7,292 nucleotides of DNA from JAWPNA01 sp045402695 (lineage in GTDB: Bacteria; Acidobacteriota; Polarisedimenticolia; JACPZX01; DASXTC01), in contig JAWPNA010000120.1 of NCBI GenBank assembly GCA_045402695.1, forward strand, positions 1-7,292. The letters are read 5' to 3'. The notes beneath the pieces are model-generated. The model ran no database searches. It was given only the letters and a program-made list of their open reading frames with translations, and was not told the DNA's origin. Position 1 is the first letter of the stretch. Each line of letters starts with the position of its first letter. The position numbers and the translations under genes are program-made. Below are positions 6,366 to 7,292 of this stretch, piece by piece.

Positions 6366-7292
6366 CTACCGTCTGAGATCCTTGATGATCTCCCGCGCGG
6401 CGTTGGCGCCGGGAGCGCCTGTGATGCCGCCGCCCGGGTGCGTGCCGGCGCCGCAGAGGTACAGGCCGTTGATTGGTGCGCGGTACCGGGCCCATCCGAG
6501 CAGCGGCCGCATGGTGAAGAGCTGGTCGAGCGCCTGCTCGCCGTGGAAAACGTGGCCGCCACTCAAACCGAATGTTGCCTCGATGTCGGCGGGGGTGAGC
6601 ACCTGGCGCTCGAGAACGAGGGAAGGGAAGCGGGGAGCGTACTCCGAGAGCGTTCTCTCGACGGTATCGGCGAGCGCCTCGCGGCGCGATGCCCAGTCGC
6701 CGTCCTTCAGCTTGTAGGGGGCGTACTGGACGTACCCCGACATCCCGTGGGCTCCGGAGGGAGCCAGGGACGGGTCTGCGAGAGACGGAATGGTGATATC
6801 GAGCACGGGGTGCGGCGAGTAGTCGCCGTACTTGGCCGCGTCGAACGCGCGTTCGAGGTAATCGATGTCGGGGCCGATGTGGATGCGGCCTCTGAGCAGA
6901 TCGGCGGCGCCGGCTCCCCCGCTGGCGCCGGCGAACGCGGGAGTCCCTGACAGCGCATAGTTGATCTTGGCGGCCATGCCAAAGCAGCGGTAGTTGCGCA
7001 TCTTGTGGACGAAATCCGGATCGAGGTCGAGCGGGTCCACCAGGCGCAGGAACGTGGTCTTGGGGTCGGCGCTGGAGATGACGGCACGCGCCGGGATCTC
7101 CTCGCCACCCTCCAGCACGACGGAACAGACGTGGCCATCCTTCGACATGATGCGTGCCACGTGGGCCGAGGTCCTGACCTCCGCGCCGGCCGCGCGCGCG
7201 GCGGAAGCCAGCGCTGTGCTCAGCGCCCCGATTCCTCCACGGAAGGTGACGGAAGGCGCAACCGCGTGGCCGTCCAGCGCCGCCTGCACCAA
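6366..7292 (-). CDS. C-terminal part of a PYROXD2/phytoene-desaturase-like FAD oxidoreductase (runs off right edge)
   Basis: The minus-strand frame enters from the right edge and ends at a TAG (6368-6366), giving the last 308 residues. Full-length relatives are about 500-550 residues, so the N-terminal Rossmann motif lies outside the window. Visible family features, numbered from the edge, are FRGGIGALSTALASAARAAGAEV (17-39), typical of the CrtI/PYROXD2 FAD-binding half, then ISSADPKTTFLRLV (72-85), AAKINYAL (107-114), the substrate-domain stretch RGRIHIGPDIDYLERAF (134-150), IPSLADPSLAPSGAH (168-182), GGHVFHGE (245-252) and the closing FAD motif YLCGAGTHPGGGITGAPGAN (278-297). These proteins are FAD- or NAD(P)-dependent oxidoreductases. 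Some desaturate carotenoids, while PYROXD2-type members have no settled substrate. No other carotenoid gene is visible. It converges on the membrane-protein gene with a gap of 50 bases and no clear bidirectional terminator. The TTG at the edge is internal, not a start. Confidence 0.9.
   Translation of the reverse strand: MVQAALDGHAVAPSVTFRGGIGALSTALASAARAAGAEVRTSAHVARIMSKDGHVCSVVLEGGEEIPARAVISSADPKTTFLRLVDPLDLDPDFVHKMRNYRCFGMAAKINYALSGTPAFAGASGGAGAADLLRGRIHIGPDIDYLERAFDAAKYGDYSPHPVLDITIPSLADPSLAPSGAHGMSGYVQYAPYKLKDGDWASRREALADTVERTLSEYAPRFPSLVLERQVLTPADIEATFGLSGGHVFHGEQALDQLFTMRPLLGWARYRAPINGLYLCGAGTHPGGGITGAPGANAAREIIKDLRR

Noticed and set aside
5572..6495. A 307-codon minus-strand frame overlapping the membrane protein and the oxidoreductase end
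   Set aside because: It overlaps two recognisable genes and has shadow-like composition.
6207..6950. A 247-codon plus-strand frame opposite the oxidoreductase end
   Set aside because: The minus strand is clearly the PYROXD2-like coding strand here.

Overview
The window is high-GC DNA (roughly two-thirds G+C by eye). Start codons are ATG or GTG with purine-rich ribosome binding sites, so it is bacterial. The gene set is a RecQ helicase, a PhnB-like VOC protein, a multi-span glycosyltransferase-like membrane protein and a PYROXD2/CrtI-like oxidoreductase. This mix would suit a GC-rich soil-type lineage such as Acidobacteriota or a deltaproteobacterial relative, but nothing here fixes the taxon. 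No rRNA, tRNA, CRISPR array, intact insertion sequence or phage gene was seen.

Left part (1-2779). The first 127 bases are the 5' end of an unidentified gene on the minus strand, with a strong AGGAGG site upstream. A gap of about 530 bases follows. It has no intact gene, but it may hold a frameshifted relic of a small Cys/Arg-rich protein (298-442). Next is a complete RecQ-family helicase (662-2779) with helicase core, four-cysteine zinc site, RQC and HRDC regions. A 21-bp near-identical direct repeat (585-605 and 2868-2888) lies on both sides of recQ.

Middle part (2780-4046). This is a decay zone. An AAA+ ATPase of the AAA_14/DUF4143 type is broken by a one-base frameshift near 3346 and has lost its central region: the text jumps from just after the ATPase core straight to the C-terminal EVKSG segment. 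After it, on the minus strand, is a 93-codon frame (3765-4046) that looks like the C-terminal end of a larger envelope or lipoprotein-type protein rather than a complete gene.

Right part (4047-7292). A complete VOC/PhnB-like gene (4103-4567) is followed by a perfect 12-bp inverted repeat that may end its transcript. Next is a 537-codon integral membrane protein resembling GT-C glycosyltransferases. Convergent with it, and running off the right edge, is the C-terminal 308 codons of a PYROXD2/phytoene-desaturase-like FAD oxidoreductase. Orientations alternate and gaps are large, so I see no operon linking these genes. They look like unrelated single transcription units separated by relics. I found no convincing new multi-gene system. 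The most notable signals are the internally deleted ATPase, the repeat pair bracketing recQ and the enlarged linker inside RecQ.
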